A stretch of 60,000 nucleotides of DNA. Source: Strigamia acuminata (lineage: Eukaryota; Arthropoda; Chilopoda; Geophilomorpha; Linotaeniidae). Below, in pieces: positions 59,549 through 60,000 of this stretch. Position numbers and translations under genes: made by a program. Location: positions 58,229,369 to 58,289,368 of the forward strand of contig OX442314.1 in assembly GCA_949358305.1 (NCBI GenBank), written 5' to 3'. The stretch's first letter is position 1, and every line of letters starts with the position of its first letter. The notes under the pieces are model-generated. The model had not been told where the DNA came from, made no database searches, and saw only the letters and a list, made by a program, of their open reading frames with translations.

Positions 59549-60000
59549 AACATAGAATTCAGGGTAAAATGTACATAAAATCTGATTATTACTGTGACAA
59601 ATTTTATTTTAAAGATGTATCACACATTTTTAAACATTTTGTGTGTTTCTTCACATAGTTTTACTTGTTTTTAATCATTTTCCATATTTTTTCACTGGTT
59701 TTAAATATTTTTTACACCCTTGTTGATTGTTTTTTCATGTTTTGAAAGATCTTTCACTCATTTTCACTTGTTTTGAATGATGTTTTACAACTTTTCACCC
59801 GTTTTGAATAATGTTCCTCAAATTATCAGTCGTTTCACTTGTTTTTTGTACATTTTAAATGTTTTAGTTTGAGAATTCTTATCTTCATATCAGTTACGGC
59901 AATGACTTACTGGTATGATTCTGTTAGTCGTCGAAGCTTACTATGACGAACACATTCAAAACGTTACCATAAGGTTACTATTGTAGTAATCTCCCACGAC
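59549..60000. other. Host DNA with TTTTCACTTGTTTT-type repeats
   Basis: 59630-59860 is a decayed minisatellite of units such as TTTCACTTGTTTT(G/T)AAT. It resembles, inverted, the TGAAAAAC minisatellite at 15255-15600. No gene is seen. Confidence 0.5.

Overview
This window is animal nuclear DNA from an invertebrate of undetermined phylum. It is AT-rich and has no operons. It carries spliced fragments of DEG/ENaC-type sodium channel genes, and about two thirds of it is retrotransposon. The phylum cannot be fixed from the sequence alone.

Layout: (1) 1-9763, minus strand: Ty3/Gypsy element E1, running off the left edge (ORF3, pol, gag, 5' LTR). A related solo LTR follows at 9870-10911. (2) 10.9-21.7 kb: host DNA with the first exon of a DEG/ENaC gene (minus, 13344 downward). 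It is littered with small non-autonomous elements: a 2-kb inverted-repeat element, a piggyBac-like MITE with TTAA ends, a tRNA-derived SINE, a foldback element, and dead Copia and BEL/Pao fragments. (3) 21701-40875, plus strand: Gypsy element E2, a relative of E1 (gag, pol, ORF3, ORF4). It is complete with 658-bp LTRs and a 4-bp target duplication. A Copia element with identical 205-bp LTRs (34715-40037) is nested in it, and that Copia is itself split by a small inverted-repeat insertion at its YVDD box. (4) 40.9-43.4 kb: host DNA with DEG/ENaC-like exon candidates (minus) and a CpG-rich promoter-like segment. (5) 43391-54177, minus strand: a third, different Gypsy element E3 with seemingly identical 623-bp LTRs. 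(6) 54.2-60 kb: two DEG/ENaC terminal exons (minus), a MITE, and a 1.4-kb TRIM-like element with 185-bp LTRs and a 5-bp target duplication.

The best candidate for something undescribed is ORF3. All three Gypsy elements, from at least two lineages, carry an extra reading frame downstream of pol, where env would sit. It has no signal peptide or membrane segment that I can see. Each copy starts with a zinc-binding-like module, CPxCxGxG, then exactly 15 residues between the two CxxC pairs, then CxxC followed by Gly. This resembles a half DnaJ zinc finger. E1 and E2 also have Gag proteins without a CCHC knuckle, ending instead in a WR...CPxC module. E1 joins gag to pol at a textbook -1 slip site (G GGA AAC).

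Most copies are damaged. E1 lacks the integrase catalytic glutamate. E2 has a gag frameshift, an in-frame TGA in pol and a mutated slip site. The Copia reverse transcriptase is interrupted. E3 looks the most intact.
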